In this document: one piece after another, positions 52,273 to 61,495 of the stretch
Layout: every line of letters begins with the position of its first letter
Numbering within the stretch: the stretch's first letter is position 1
Assembly (NCBI RefSeq): GCF_014337155.1
Contig: NZ_CP060632.1
Location: 248,001-312,000 of the forward strand
Length of the DNA stretch: 64,000 nucleotides
Direction: 5' to 3'
Source of the DNA: Wujia chipingensis
GTDB lineage: Bacteria; Bacillota; Clostridia; Lachnospirales; Lachnospiraceae
Program-made: the position numbers and the translations under genes
Notes under the pieces: model-generated
The model's input: the letters and a program-made list of their open reading frames with translations, nothing else
The model's database searches: none
What the model was told of the DNA's origin: nothing

Positions 52273-53355
52273 ATGAAGAGAATCGGAATGTTGACAAGTG
52301 GCGGTGACTGCCAGGCTTTAAATGCGACGATGCGTGGTGTGGCAAAGGGACTGTATAATACGTTTGAAGACGTGGAAGTATATGGTTTTTTAGAAGGCTA
52401 CAAGGGATTGATTTATGGCAATTATGTAAAGATGAAGCCGTCAGATTTCTCTGGAATTCTGACAAAGGGTGGCACGATCCTTGGCAGTTCCCGTCAGCCG
52501 TTCAAGCTGATCGATGAGCCGACACCGGAAGGACTCAACAAAGTTGAGGAAATGAAGAAAAATTACAACAAACTGAAGCTTGATGCACTGGTTGTTCTCG
52601 GTGGAAATGGTTCCCAGAAGACAGCAAACCGTCTGTCTCAGGAAGGACTGAATGTGATTGGACTTCCAAAGACAATCGACAATGATATCTGGGGCACCGA
52701 TATGACATTCGGATTTCAGAGTGCGGTCGATGTTGCAACACAGGCAATCGACTGCATCCATACAACTGCATGCTCACACAACCGTGTATTTATCGTAGAA
52801 GTTATGGGACATAAGGTAGGCTGGATTACATTGCATGCGGGTATCGCATCCGGTGCAGACATCATCCTGATTCCGGAAATTCCATATGATATCGCCAAGG
52901 TATGTGAGGCACTTGACAGAAGAACCAAGCAGGGCAAGGGATTCTCGATTCTTGCTGTTGCAGAGGGTGCAATCTCGAAAGAAGTCGCAGCACTTCCAAA
53001 GAAGGAGCGTAAGGCAGCCGTAGCAGCCGCAGCTGCGAAATATCCATCTGTCGCTTATGAAGTTGCAGATAAGATCAAGGAATATTCCGGTATGGACATC
53101 CGTGTGACAGTTCCGGGACATACACAGCGAGGCGGAAGCCCGGATCCATATGATCGTGTGATTTCCAGCCTGTTTGGTGCAGAGGCAGTCGAGCTGATCA
53201 AGAATAAAGATTTCGGCAAGCTTGTTGTTATGCGTAACAATGAAGTGACAGCAATTCCGATGGAAGAGTCTGCAGGAAAGCTCAAATATGTTTCCCCAGA
53301 CGATAGTATTGTTAAATATGCAAAACGTCTCGGTATTTCCTTTGGTGATGAGTAG
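52273..53355 (+). CDS. pfk: 6-phosphofructokinase
   Basis: 360 residues. Phosphorylates fructose 6-phosphate. SGGDCQALNATMRG is the N-terminal nucleotide motif, LPKTIDND has the catalytic Asp and VEVMGHKVGW is the substrate loop. The usual GGDGS of ATP enzymes is GGNGS here (Asn112), and GDAPG is GDCQA, so the phosphate donor (ATP or PPi) cannot be stated with certainty. Such sequences occur widely in Lachnospiraceae to my knowledge. Own SD, terminator after. Confidence 0.92.
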   Translation: MKRIGMLTSGGDCQALNATMRGVAKGLYNTFEDVEVYGFLEGYKGLIYGNYVKMKPSDFSGILTKGGTILGSSRQPFKLIDEPTPEGLNKVEEMKKNYNKLKLDALVVLGGNGSQKTANRLSQEGLNVIGLPKTIDNDIWGTDMTFGFQSAVDVATQAIDCIHTTACSHNRVFIVEVMGHKVGWITLHAGIASGADIILIPEIPYDIAKVCEALDRRTKQGKGFSILAVAEGAISKEVAALPKKERKAAVAAAAAKYPSVAYEVADKIKEYSGMDIRVTVPGHTQRGGSPDPYDRVISSLFGAEAVELIKNKDFGKLVVMRNNEVTAIPMEESAGKLKYVSPDDSIVKYAKRLGISFGDE

Positions 53356-53412
53356 GAGATACGGATTCGGACGCACGAAACAGGATTTCAAAGCATAAAA
53401 TAAGAAAAACAG

Positions 53413-53447
53413 ATAGACAATCAGCCAAAAACTGATTGTCTATTTAT
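53413..53447 (+). terminator. Rho-independent terminator of pfk
   Basis: ATAGACAATCAG pairs with CTGATTGTCTAT around a seven-base loop, then TTATG; T-tract weak. Confidence 0.65.
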
Positions 53448-53470
53448 GTCATTTTATGTGAGAGGATTCC

Positions 53471-53824
53471 ATGAAAGAAATCGATGAGATGTATGTGCAT
53501 AAGTTTCGCACTCCGGAACTCATGGTTGTGGATGAGCAGGAGTTAGAGGAAGACCGGGCATATTTGCGTGCGATGTATCCGATGCGGGCAAAGCTGATAC
53601 TGGTTATGGTGGAGGATGCCTGCGACCGGCTGGAATATGAAGGAAGTCCTATGTTTGCAGTTTATCCAGACAAGGTAGCGATGTTTTCAATTGCGAAGAA
53701 GATTTATGAGAAGATCTGCTATAAGGATGCGGACGAAACATTGCTTCATATGATTGAGATTATGGTCTGCCATGAATTTTATATTCGTCGGTGCAGATAT
53801 CGTAAAAGGAGAAAATATTTCTAA
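53471..53824 (+). CDS. Hypothetical helical protein, partner of the 848-aa protein
   Basis: 117 residues, two bases upstream of the next gene. All-helical, with an acidic N-terminal half and a basic C-terminal end (RRCRYRKRRKYF). No transmembrane helix. I do not recognise the family. The close spacing suggests it works with the large membrane protein that follows, perhaps at its cytosolic face. Confidence 0.6.
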   Translation: MKEIDEMYVHKFRTPELMVVDEQELEEDRAYLRAMYPMRAKLILVMVEDACDRLEYEGSPMFAVYPDKVAMFSIAKKIYEKICYKDADETLLHMIEIMVCHEFYIRRCRYRKRRKYF

Positions 53825-53826
53825 CT

Positions 53827-56373
53827 ATGAAACGGTTTTTGATAAAGGCGTTTGTGTTCATTGCGGTTGCAGTGGGCACAGCCTTTCTGGTAAATCAATT
53901 CAATAACAGAGGCTTGGATCGTGTATCCAGCGAATTGGACGAACCGACACTTCCATATGTCTATCTTGAATTCGAGGGTAAAGTTATTAACCGGACCTGT
54001 GGATATACGCAGACGATGTCGACGAGCCTGATGCGGGATGGGATTGTGCCACTAAACAGTAATCATGGTGTGACGGTGCTTGTTGATAATGAAGCAAAAT
54101 ATGGCGAGACATTTACCTATGAGCTGCGAAGTATTGCAGGCGATTCCCTTGTGGAACGTGGCGACGCGGTTCCTGGAAGTGTCGAGAACGGACGCAAGAA
54201 ATATGATGTGAATTTTCGGATGGACATGCAGCAAAACCGGGAGTATGTATTTGTATTTATCATTACGGCGGCAGATGGTACGGAGGTGCGATACTATAAC
54301 CGTGTGGTAAATCTGGCGGAACAGCATGCCAAGGCAATCGTGGATTTTGCAACAAACTTCCATGACACGACGTTTATTAAGGAAGTCAATGAGTCCGAGG
54401 GCAATGTTGTATTTGATAACCTGAAGACGGACAAGGCAGGAACAACGTCAAGTCTGGCACATGTCGATCTGAATGCAACCTATGAGCAGATCACTTGGGG
54501 CGGGCTGACACCTGTGGTTGTGACGGGCGTGACGCCGACGATCACGGAGATTGACAAGGAATATGCTGTGATTCACATGTCCTATGTGGTGGAATCCATG
54601 AATGACAAGAAGAGTCATTATTATCAGGTCGACGAATACTACAATGTCACCTATAACCGGAGTTCGGAGATGGTGAAGCTGCTTGCTTTCGACCGGTATC
54701 AGGAAAGCTTTTTTGACAGTGGTTACATTAGCAAGGACCGGAATAGTATCAGCATGGGCGTGACAAATGAGCCAGCAGAATATGTGACATCTGAGGACTA
54801 TGGGATTTTAGCGTTTGTGCGTCTTGGACAACTCTGGATGTACAAGTACAATGACAGCTCGCTTACGAATATATTCAGCTATCCGCAGGACAGTTATTCG
54901 GATGCGAGAACCTTAAATACGAATCTCGATATCAACATTGCAGATATGGATGAAGACGGAAATATCTACTTTGTTGTGTATGGTTATATGAACCGTGGCG
55001 TGCATGAGGGCAAAAATGGAATGTCTCTTTATTATTATTCTGCGGAGAGTATGACGACGCAGGAGCTTTTTTTCGTGGAATGTGATGAGAGCTACGATAT
55101 CATGAAAAAGGAAACCGGACGGTTTACTTATTACAATGCACAGACAAATACGTTTTATTATCTGTTGGATGAAACGCTGTATGAGGTATCCCTTGCTGAT
55201 ATGACGCAGACTGCGATTGTCGAGGGAATTCCTTCTGCCAAATACCTTGTGTCTGCGAACCGGAAGCTGATTGCATATCCGAATGCTGCCGAGGATGAAA
55301 ATGTCACAGCAATCACGATACAGAATTTTGAGACAGGTGAAATGTATGAGAAAACCTGTGCAACTGGTGATCTGCTGCTGGTACTTGGATTTGTGGAAAA
55401 TGATCTGATCTATGGCTGTGCGCATAGTGCAGACGTAATTATGACTTCCGATGGACAGGCAATCCTGCCATTGTATGAGTTGTTTATCATGAGCGATAAT
55501 GGTGAACAGAAGAAAGATTACACGAAGGATGGGGTGTATATCATGAATGCATCGGTTGGGGATGATACCATTTATCTGACGCGTGCACGCAAACAGAACC
55601 AGTTCTTTGAAGAAATCGATCAGGATTATATTTCCTACAAGAAAGAGGAAAATAATAAGATGATCACGACGGATACGACATATGACAGCTATGCATGGAA
55701 TATCTTAGATATTGTATTCCCATCGAATTTCTATCTGTCGGATACTGCAAGCTACCGGAAGACAAAATACGGAAGAGCAGAGGCTTACAAGGATATGCAG
55801 GTGCAGACGAAGACACGTGACGGTGCGTATTATGTGTTTGACAATGCGGGCTACATCGGCGAGTACGAAACTGCCGGAAGCGCAATCACGCGGGTGGTCG
55901 ATGACGAGGCAGGACTTGTTGTGGACAGCAACGGAAATACGATCTATCGCTGTCTGGCAGCGGACAGCTATAATACAGTCGCAGATGAGATCAAGGAGAC
56001 ACCGAATCCGGATGCAAATCAGTCGCTGCTTACCTGTGCGTATATGTGTGCACAGTATGCGGGAGGTACACTGGAGCTTACAGATGCGATAAACTGTGGT
56101 ACTTTTGAGAAGGTATTTGAGGATTACACGAATGGTGTCGGTATCAATATCTCCGGTATCAGTTTGTCGACGGCGCTGTATTTCCTGGATCGGGATATTC
56201 CGTTTGCAGCCTGCATCGATGATGGGCGGTATGTGCTTGTCATTAGCTACAATTCGACACATATTCGGTATTACGATCCGGTGCTTGGTGCAGAAGTGAA
56301 GGTGACACGGAAAGCATTTGAGAATTCACTGAGTTTACAGAGTAACACGATGTATACGTTTAGTGTACAGTAA
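53827..56373 (+). CDS. Large membrane-anchored protein with degenerate C39-like domain
   Basis: 848 residues. An N-terminal helix (about 5-22, LIKAFVFIAVAVGTAFLV) anchors a long extracytoplasmic part. Residues about 30-170 form a beta-rich domain, about 330-640 a repetitive propeller-like beta region (YGILAFVRLGQLWMYKYN, SADVIMTSDGQAILPLYELF), and about 730-848 resembles a C39-like papain-fold peptidase: Cys737 in LLTCAYMCAQYAGG and Asp817 in YYDP, but the catalytic His position reads Arg801-Tyr802 (GRYVLVISY). It is thus likely inactive or binds peptides. I do not recognise the whole protein. A terminator follows. Confidence 0.65.
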   Translation: MKRFLIKAFVFIAVAVGTAFLVNQFNNRGLDRVSSELDEPTLPYVYLEFEGKVINRTCGYTQTMSTSLMRDGIVPLNSNHGVTVLVDNEAKYGETFTYELRSIAGDSLVERGDAVPGSVENGRKKYDVNFRMDMQQNREYVFVFIITAADGTEVRYYNRVVNLAEQHAKAIVDFATNFHDTTFIKEVNESEGNVVFDNLKTDKAGTTSSLAHVDLNATYEQITWGGLTPVVVTGVTPTITEIDKEYAVIHMSYVVESMNDKKSHYYQVDEYYNVTYNRSSEMVKLLAFDRYQESFFDSGYISKDRNSISMGVTNEPAEYVTSEDYGILAFVRLGQLWMYKYNDSSLTNIFSYPQDSYSDARTLNTNLDINIADMDEDGNIYFVVYGYMNRGVHEGKNGMSLYYYSAESMTTQELFFVECDESYDIMKKETGRFTYYNAQTNTFYYLLDETLYEVSLADMTQTAIVEGIPSAKYLVSANRKLIAYPNAAEDENVTAITIQNFETGEMYEKTCATGDLLLVLGFVENDLIYGCAHSADVIMTSDGQAILPLYELFIMSDNGEQKKDYTKDGVYIMNASVGDDTIYLTRARKQNQFFEEIDQDYISYKKEENNKMITTDTTYDSYAWNILDIVFPSNFYLSDTASYRKTKYGRAEAYKDMQVQTKTRDGAYYVFDNAGYIGEYETAGSAITRVVDDEAGLVVDSNGNTIYRCLAADSYNTVADEIKETPNPDANQSLLTCAYMCAQYAGGTLELTDAINCGTFEKVFEDYTNGVGINISGISLSTALYFLDRDIPFAACIDDGRYVLVISYNSTHIRYYDPVLGAEVKVTRKAFENSLSLQSNTMYTFSVQ

Positions 56374-56383
56374 AGAAATACAC

Positions 56384-56417
56384 AGAGTCTGGGGGGAAAA
56401 CTACCAGGCTCTTTTTG
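56384..56417 (+). terminator. Rho-independent terminator
   Basis: AGAGTCTGG pairs with CCAGGCTCT (one G-T pair) around an 11-base loop, followed by TTTTTG. Confidence 0.8.
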
Positions 56418-56463
56418 AATAACAAGCAGTTGGTACAAGATAGTACATACAGAGGTGAGTAAC

Positions 56464-58056
56464 ATGAGCAGAATGCGAAAGGTATTAATTGCAGATGATG
56501 AGGTAAAAGTGGGACAGCTTGTGAAACGATTGATACAGTGGGATCGGCTTGGACTGACCTGTATTGGACTTGTGACAGACGGGCAGACGGCGTATGAAAA
56601 GATCTTGTCCGAATCGCCGGATATTGTGATCACGGATATCCGGATGCCGGTATTGACGGGACTGGAAATGATCCAGAAGGCATCCGAGCAGGGCGTGAAA
56701 TGCCATTTTATAGTTGTCAGTGGATATAAATACTTTGACTATGCGCAAAAAGCGTTGAAATATGGCGTGGAAGATTATCTGCTCAAGCCAATCGATGAGG
56801 ATGAGCTGAACAGGCAGCTGCAAAAGATTGTCGCGGAAGAAGAACAACGTGAGGATAAGCAGCAACAGGTAGATCAGATAGAGAAAAAACTGGAGGATAG
56901 TAAATATCTGCGCCACAAAGAATTTCTCAGACAGATACTAAGCCAGAAGCAGGAAAATATTGATGCCGCGAATACGGAGTTTGGACTTCAGCTTGAGAAC
57001 AAGTGCTTCCGGGGATTAACCTTCAAGCTTGACCGGGATATTGATGTCGCAGAGAATACACAGCAGATGCAGTTTGTTCTCCGCAAGATCATGCAGAAGG
57101 CAGAGGATGCATTTTCGGCATGCACCATCGACCTGATTGCGGCTGTGCAGTCGAATCATTCCGTGCAGGTGCTGTTAAATTATTTCCAGACGGAGCAGGA
57201 GAATATCGACAACCGGATTACGGATTTTTTCAATGAGCTGAGCGATTATCTGGAGAACTTCCAGCATTACAGGATTACTGTCGGGGTGAGCAGTGAAGTC
57301 GAGAGCTTCGAGCAGATCAGTACTGCGATTGAGATGAGCAAAGAGGCGGCTGCCAGCCGGCTCTTCAAGGGAAACGGCAGACGGATCGAATATTGCCAGG
57401 AGCCGCACACTCTATTTTCGCCAAAGGACTTTCAGAATGAATATGAGGAATTCGCAAAAGCGGTTGAGACAATGCAACCGGATGCCTGTCAGTACCAGAT
57501 TCACAAATGCTTCCGGCTGGCAAGCGATAAGGCACTTTTTGCAAGCGAATTTTATGCAATGGGATTGTGGCTGCTCCGCAGTACTTATGACATTCTGGAA
57601 ATAGCAGATACATTTGATGTGGATGTGCAGCAGGAGGTGTTGGAGAATCTGTCGACAGTTGCGGATTTGAGAGACTATGTGATCCGTCAGGTGCAGCAAT
57701 TGATCAAAGAGAGCCGTAGTGAACGGGAAAACCGCGAACGCAAGCCGGTATTGGAGGCAATCGCCTATATGAAAGAGCATTTTACAGAGAAGATCACGCT
57801 GGAGGATGTAGCCGCAACCATCGGCTTCAATACGAATTATTTCTCAGAATTGTTTAAGAAAGAAACTGGTGAGAACTTCTCGAACTACCTGCTTGGAATC
57901 CGGATGGAGAAAGCAAAGCAGATGCTCCGGGACACGAAGATTCCGGTGTATGAAATCGGCGAAAGTGTCGGGTATAAGGATGCCAAATATTTCAGTCAGC
58001 AGTTTATGAAGGTTGTCGGTGTGAAGCCGGCAGAATACCGGAAGCTGTACTATTGA
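56464..58056 (+). CDS. YesN-like response regulator with AraC-type output
   Basis: 530 residues from the ATG at 56464 (AGAGG eight bases upstream; GTG at 56455 is also in frame). Receiver domain with DDE at the N terminus, phospho-acceptor Asp58 (VITDIRMP) and Lys in YLLKPID. A long helical middle region (about 135-425) leads to two AraC-type helix-turn-helix motifs (ITLEDVAATIGFNTNYFSELF, then YEIGESVGYKDAKYFSQQFMK). Partner of the following histidine kinase; likely activates the transport genes downstream. Confidence 0.93.
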   Translation: MSRMRKVLIADDEVKVGQLVKRLIQWDRLGLTCIGLVTDGQTAYEKILSESPDIVITDIRMPVLTGLEMIQKASEQGVKCHFIVVSGYKYFDYAQKALKYGVEDYLLKPIDEDELNRQLQKIVAEEEQREDKQQQVDQIEKKLEDSKYLRHKEFLRQILSQKQENIDAANTEFGLQLENKCFRGLTFKLDRDIDVAENTQQMQFVLRKIMQKAEDAFSACTIDLIAAVQSNHSVQVLLNYFQTEQENIDNRITDFFNELSDYLENFQHYRITVGVSSEVESFEQISTAIEMSKEAAASRLFKGNGRRIEYCQEPHTLFSPKDFQNEYEEFAKAVETMQPDACQYQIHKCFRLASDKALFASEFYAMGLWLLRSTYDILEIADTFDVDVQQEVLENLSTVADLRDYVIRQVQQLIKESRSERENRERKPVLEAIAYMKEHFTEKITLEDVAATIGFNTNYFSELFKKETGENFSNYLLGIRMEKAKQMLRDTKIPVYEIGESVGYKDAKYFSQQFMKVVGVKPAEYRKLYY

Positions 58057-58084
58057 CAGACGCAGTGAAACGCGAGGGCACAAC

Positions 58085-58981
58085 ATGGGAAAAATAATCT
58101 GGATATGTGTGGGTGCGGTGATTGTCTGGGCAGGGACAATCCTTTTGATGCATCGGATACAAACAAAGAAAATAAAAAAACTGGAGGATGACTATCGGGA
58201 GAAACAGCGTGTGCAGCAGAAGCTGCGGGAGGAATATTCCGTCAAGGTGCAGAATAAGCAGGCGAAAATTGCCGCCTTGCAAAGTCAGATCAATCCGCAT
58301 TTTTTGTACAACACGCTGGAATGTATACGAAGTGAGGCGCTTTTATATGAATGTGACAGCATTGCCCGTATGGCGAAGGCACTGGCGGCTTTTTTCCGGT
58401 ATAGCATCAGCAACAAAGAAAACATTGTGACAATCCGCGATGAGCTTCGGAATATTGAGAATTATTTCCTGATCCAGAGCTACCGGTTTGAAAATAAATT
58501 CGCCCTTGAAATCAATGTGGAGGATGACCGGGAAGAAGTCGGGAATTATCTGATTCCCAAGCTTTCGCTGCAGCCGATTGTGGAAAATGCAATCTTCCAT
58601 GGCTTAGAGACGAAGGCGGAAAACGGAAAGGTGACAATACGGATTTATACGACAGATCAGGAACTGGTTGTTGTCATATCGGATAACGGAACAGGAATTG
58701 ACTGGGATACCCTTGTTTCCATGAGACAGGCACTGGAACAGACGGAGGAACGCCGGGAGAGCGGCGACGATGGAAGCACGCACGGAGAGACAGCGGGGAT
58801 GGATGCACATGGAACAGACAGGAACGAGAAGCGTGGAAACGGAATTGCATTGAGCAATGTAAACCAGCGGATCCAGCTCGCATTTGGAAACCGCTATGGT
58901 CTCCGCCTCTACAGCACGACCGGAATCGGAACAGATGTAGAAATCTGGCTTCCTAAGAAAGTAGACAGAAACGATCTGTGA
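58085..58981 (+). CDS. Minimal YesM/LytS-type sensor histidine kinase
   Basis: 298 residues. A single N-terminal helix (about 3-22) is followed directly by a coiled coil and the His_kinase domain with phospho-acceptor His72 (QSQINPHFLYNTLE), then HATPase_c (VENAIFHGLE as N box, SDNGTGID as G1 box). YesM kinases usually have a 250-300-residue extracytoplasmic sensor between two helices; here both the sensor and HAMP are absent. A Gly/Asp/His insert (about 225-250, SGDDGSTHGETAGMDAHG) interrupts the ATPase lid. Signal input must come from a partner. Confidence 0.9.
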   Translation: MGKIIWICVGAVIVWAGTILLMHRIQTKKIKKLEDDYREKQRVQQKLREEYSVKVQNKQAKIAALQSQINPHFLYNTLECIRSEALLYECDSIARMAKALAAFFRYSISNKENIVTIRDELRNIENYFLIQSYRFENKFALEINVEDDREEVGNYLIPKLSLQPIVENAIFHGLETKAENGKVTIRIYTTDQELVVVISDNGTGIDWDTLVSMRQALEQTEERRESGDDGSTHGETAGMDAHGTDRNEKRGNGIALSNVNQRIQLAFGNRYGLRLYSTTGIGTDVEIWLPKKVDRNDL

Positions 58982-59017
58982 TTTAGAAAAACAGGAAAGA
59001 AAAAGCAGGCATGGATT

Positions 59018-60418
59018 ATGAGACATGAGATTATTCGGATGGAACATGTGAATATCAGCAGACCGGGCAGGCATGAGATTGAAGATTTGAACCTGATTAT
59101 CTGCCGGGGGTACAGCATGGGAGTTGCAGGCGTGGAAAACAGCAAGGAGATACTGGCGGACTTTTTCGAGGGGAAAGGAACGCTCGCAAGAGGCCGGATT
59201 TACTTGGATGGACAACCATGGAAGCCGGAAGGAAAACGGGATTTTGAGGATGCCGGCATTTTTGTGATCTCCAAAGACACGGTGTACATGGATTCGCTCG
59301 ATGTCAGCGAGAATCTTTTTTTGTTACGAAGAAACAGCCTGCGTAAAATCCGGTTGAATGAAAAGGCATTGCATATACAGGGACGTGCACTGCTTGAAAA
59401 ATACGATCTGCCTTATGCGGCAGATGAACATAGCAGCCATCTGAAGAACGGAGACCGTATTCTGATCGGGATGGTACGCGCCATCACACAGGGGGCGCGT
59501 ATTCTTGTTTTGCGGGAGATTGTGTCGTGTTTTCCGGGAGAAGAACGCCGGAAGCTGAGACAGTTTGTGAACCGGTTGAAGCAGGACGGTATTACGGTTA
59601 TATCAATCGATAACCGGGCAGATTTCACGGACCCTTTCTTTGATGAAGTGATTTTGTTCCGGCATCATACCATCTACAAAAAGATCTGTCAAAGCGAAGA
59701 TACATGGATGATTGACGAGATATTAAAACGCGGTCTGGAGGCGGCAGATACTACCATACCGGAAGTACGCGATGCCAGCGGGAAACCACAGCGAAAGCCG
59801 GTGGATTTTTTCGTGTGGGAGACGTTCCGGGATGGCAGCTGGCAGCCGCAGATTTCGATGCGGGCAGGGGAAATCCTTGCGGCACTCGGTACCCCCGGAC
59901 AGGTGGATGGTGTCTGGTCGGACATCCTTCGTTCCAATGCCATGCAGTCGCGGTTTGAGTTAGATGGCGAGATCATCGCCTACAAAAACATACAGGAGCT
60001 TATGAAGCACCGGATTGCGCTTATGGAGTATGGAAACCATACGGAAATCTGCGAGAATCTGACCAACGAGGAAAACATTCTTCTCCCGACATATCCGCGC
60101 ATATGTTCAGCATTCGGGTTTTATCAGAAGCAGCAAAAGTATATATTGGAAGATAATTTCCTGGGATTGGACAGGCGGGACATCGAGCTGCTGAACCCTG
60201 AGACAGAAGCCTGGAAAATAGGAATCTATCGTTATAAGCTGTTTCATCCGCGTGTGCTGATCCTGAAAAACATGCTGCAAAATCTAAACGTCCGGGAAGT
60301 CGCATGGCTGAAACGGGAATTGCGGGAGATCGTGGGAAGAGGAAGCAGCGTCCTTCTGCTCGAAAACGAGAGTAAAGTCTGTGTGGATGTTGCGGACCGG
60401 CTGGAGGTGATAGCTTGA
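59018..60418 (+). CDS. Degenerate tandem ABC ATPase-like protein (pseudo-RbsA)
   Basis: 466 residues with the two-half layout of RbsA/MglA-type sugar ATPases, yet the ATP-binding motifs are eroded. First half: Walker A reads GVENSKEI (residues 38-45) with no GKS/T; the signature region LKNGDRILIGMVRAI lacks LSGGQ; Walker B is ILVLREIVS with Asp replaced by Arg166, Glu167 kept; the H-loop His is Asn199 (IDNR). Second half: LGTPGQVDG in place of GLVGAGRTE, and Walker B is ILKNM. The frame is intact and spacing to neighbours (36 bases before, TTGA overlap after) is tidy, so it is not a simple pseudogene. A non-hydrolysing regulatory or structural subunit is inferred. Confidence 0.82.
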   Translation: MRHEIIRMEHVNISRPGRHEIEDLNLIICRGYSMGVAGVENSKEILADFFEGKGTLARGRIYLDGQPWKPEGKRDFEDAGIFVISKDTVYMDSLDVSENLFLLRRNSLRKIRLNEKALHIQGRALLEKYDLPYAADEHSSHLKNGDRILIGMVRAITQGARILVLREIVSCFPGEERRKLRQFVNRLKQDGITVISIDNRADFTDPFFDEVILFRHHTIYKKICQSEDTWMIDEILKRGLEAADTTIPEVRDASGKPQRKPVDFFVWETFRDGSWQPQISMRAGEILAALGTPGQVDGVWSDILRSNAMQSRFELDGEIIAYKNIQELMKHRIALMEYGNHTEICENLTNEENILLPTYPRICSAFGFYQKQQKYILEDNFLGLDRRDIELLNPETEAWKIGIYRYKLFHPRVLILKNMLQNLNVREVAWLKRELREIVGRGSSVLLLENESKVCVDVADRLEVIA

Positions 60419-61323
60419 AGACTGTGCGGTCATTCTATGATAAATATCATATGGAAATCGGAAATATCGTTTTGATCCTGGTTCTTGCTATCGTATTGTT
60501 CCCCAGACTTTCTGCAGACTATGTACTGCATCAGTTTGTGATTATCGTACTGTTGACGATGGGACTCTCGCTCGAGATGCTGAGTGGTGTTTTAGATTTC
60601 GCATTTATGGCGGAAATCGCAATGACGACATGCCTGGGCGGACTATGCCTGCGGGCAGGGTTTCCGGTTTGGGTGAGCTTAACGGTTATGATACTGGCAC
60701 AGATGCTGTTCGGGATGGCAAAGGGGCTTCTGATTGGCAAAATCCGTGTAAACCCTATTTTGCTGACTTTTATTTTGCAGCAGATCTATCAGGGGATAGC
60801 TGCCGTGTTCGGGGATGCAATACAGGCACCGATCCCGAGGGATTACTATGGTTCCTACATGTTCTGGATGATTTTTTCCGGTATTGCAGTTGTAATTTAT
60901 GTGTTCCTGCAGTTACTGCTTACACATACATATTATGGGAAATACGTACGGATGCTGGGAGAAAATGAAACCTCGGTCAAAAACAGCGGAATCCGTTTTG
61001 ATATCTGCCGCATGATTATCTGTGGAATCAGTGGTATTGTATTTGCACAGGTGGCATTGATCTTTTTGTTCATCACCAATGGCGGCAGTGCCGGTATTGG
61101 CAGGAGATACCTGTATCCGGTAATTGCGGCAGCGTGTCTTGGCGGAATAAACTTTCTAAAAGGAAAAGGAAACCTGCGCGGCACTGTTTTGGGCAGTCTG
61201 TCCATGGTGCTTCTTCTGAATCTGTCTGCGGGGCTTTCTCTTTACAGCTATTTTTCTTATATCTGGGAAATCGCAATTCTTGTAATTGCGGTGGTTATTT
61301 TCGCTAGGGAGAGCAAGAACTGA
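60415..61323 (+). CDS. Sugar-type ABC permease (RbsC-like)
   Basis: 302 residues starting at TTG in the stop of the pseudo-ATPase gene, with CTGGAGG upstream. About eight hydrophobic helices and the BPD_transp_2 landmarks: GLSLEMLSGVLDFAFMAEIAM and the EAA-like loop around GENETSVKNSGI (cytosolic contact with the ATPase). C-terminal helices include YLYPVIAAACLGGINFLKGKGNLRGTVLG. Forms the pore together with the ATPase subunits. The translation coupling ties it to the pseudo-ATPase rather than to the intact ATPase. Confidence 0.9.
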   Translation: MKTVRSFYDKYHMEIGNIVLILVLAIVLFPRLSADYVLHQFVIIVLLTMGLSLEMLSGVLDFAFMAEIAMTTCLGGLCLRAGFPVWVSLTVMILAQMLFGMAKGLLIGKIRVNPILLTFILQQIYQGIAAVFGDAIQAPIPRDYYGSYMFWMIFSGIAVVIYVFLQLLLTHTYYGKYVRMLGENETSVKNSGIRFDICRMIICGISGIVFAQVALIFLFITNGGSAGIGRRYLYPVIAAACLGGINFLKGKGNLRGTVLGSLSMVLLLNLSAGLSLYSYFSYIWEIAILVIAVVIFARESKN

Positions 61324-61495
61324 AAATCCTCTCCCTAAATCCGAAACTTGTCCGATTGTGGGAAGGGCAGATCCTCCATATAATAAAACCATCAGATAGA
61401 TACATCGAAATGATCCCACCGGAAGCCGGACGTGCTTCTGCCATTTCCCTGTATCTGACGGAAGAAAAAACAAAGAAAATGAGGAGGAAATGACT

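Noticed and set aside
59018..60418. Calling the ABC-like gene a pseudogene
   Set aside because: The frame is full length with proper SD spacing and overlap to the permease; decay would be expected to leave stops or frameshifts.
61324..61489. Possible small gene between the permease and the binding protein
   Set aside because: All rightward frames contain early stops and there is no SD before 61480.
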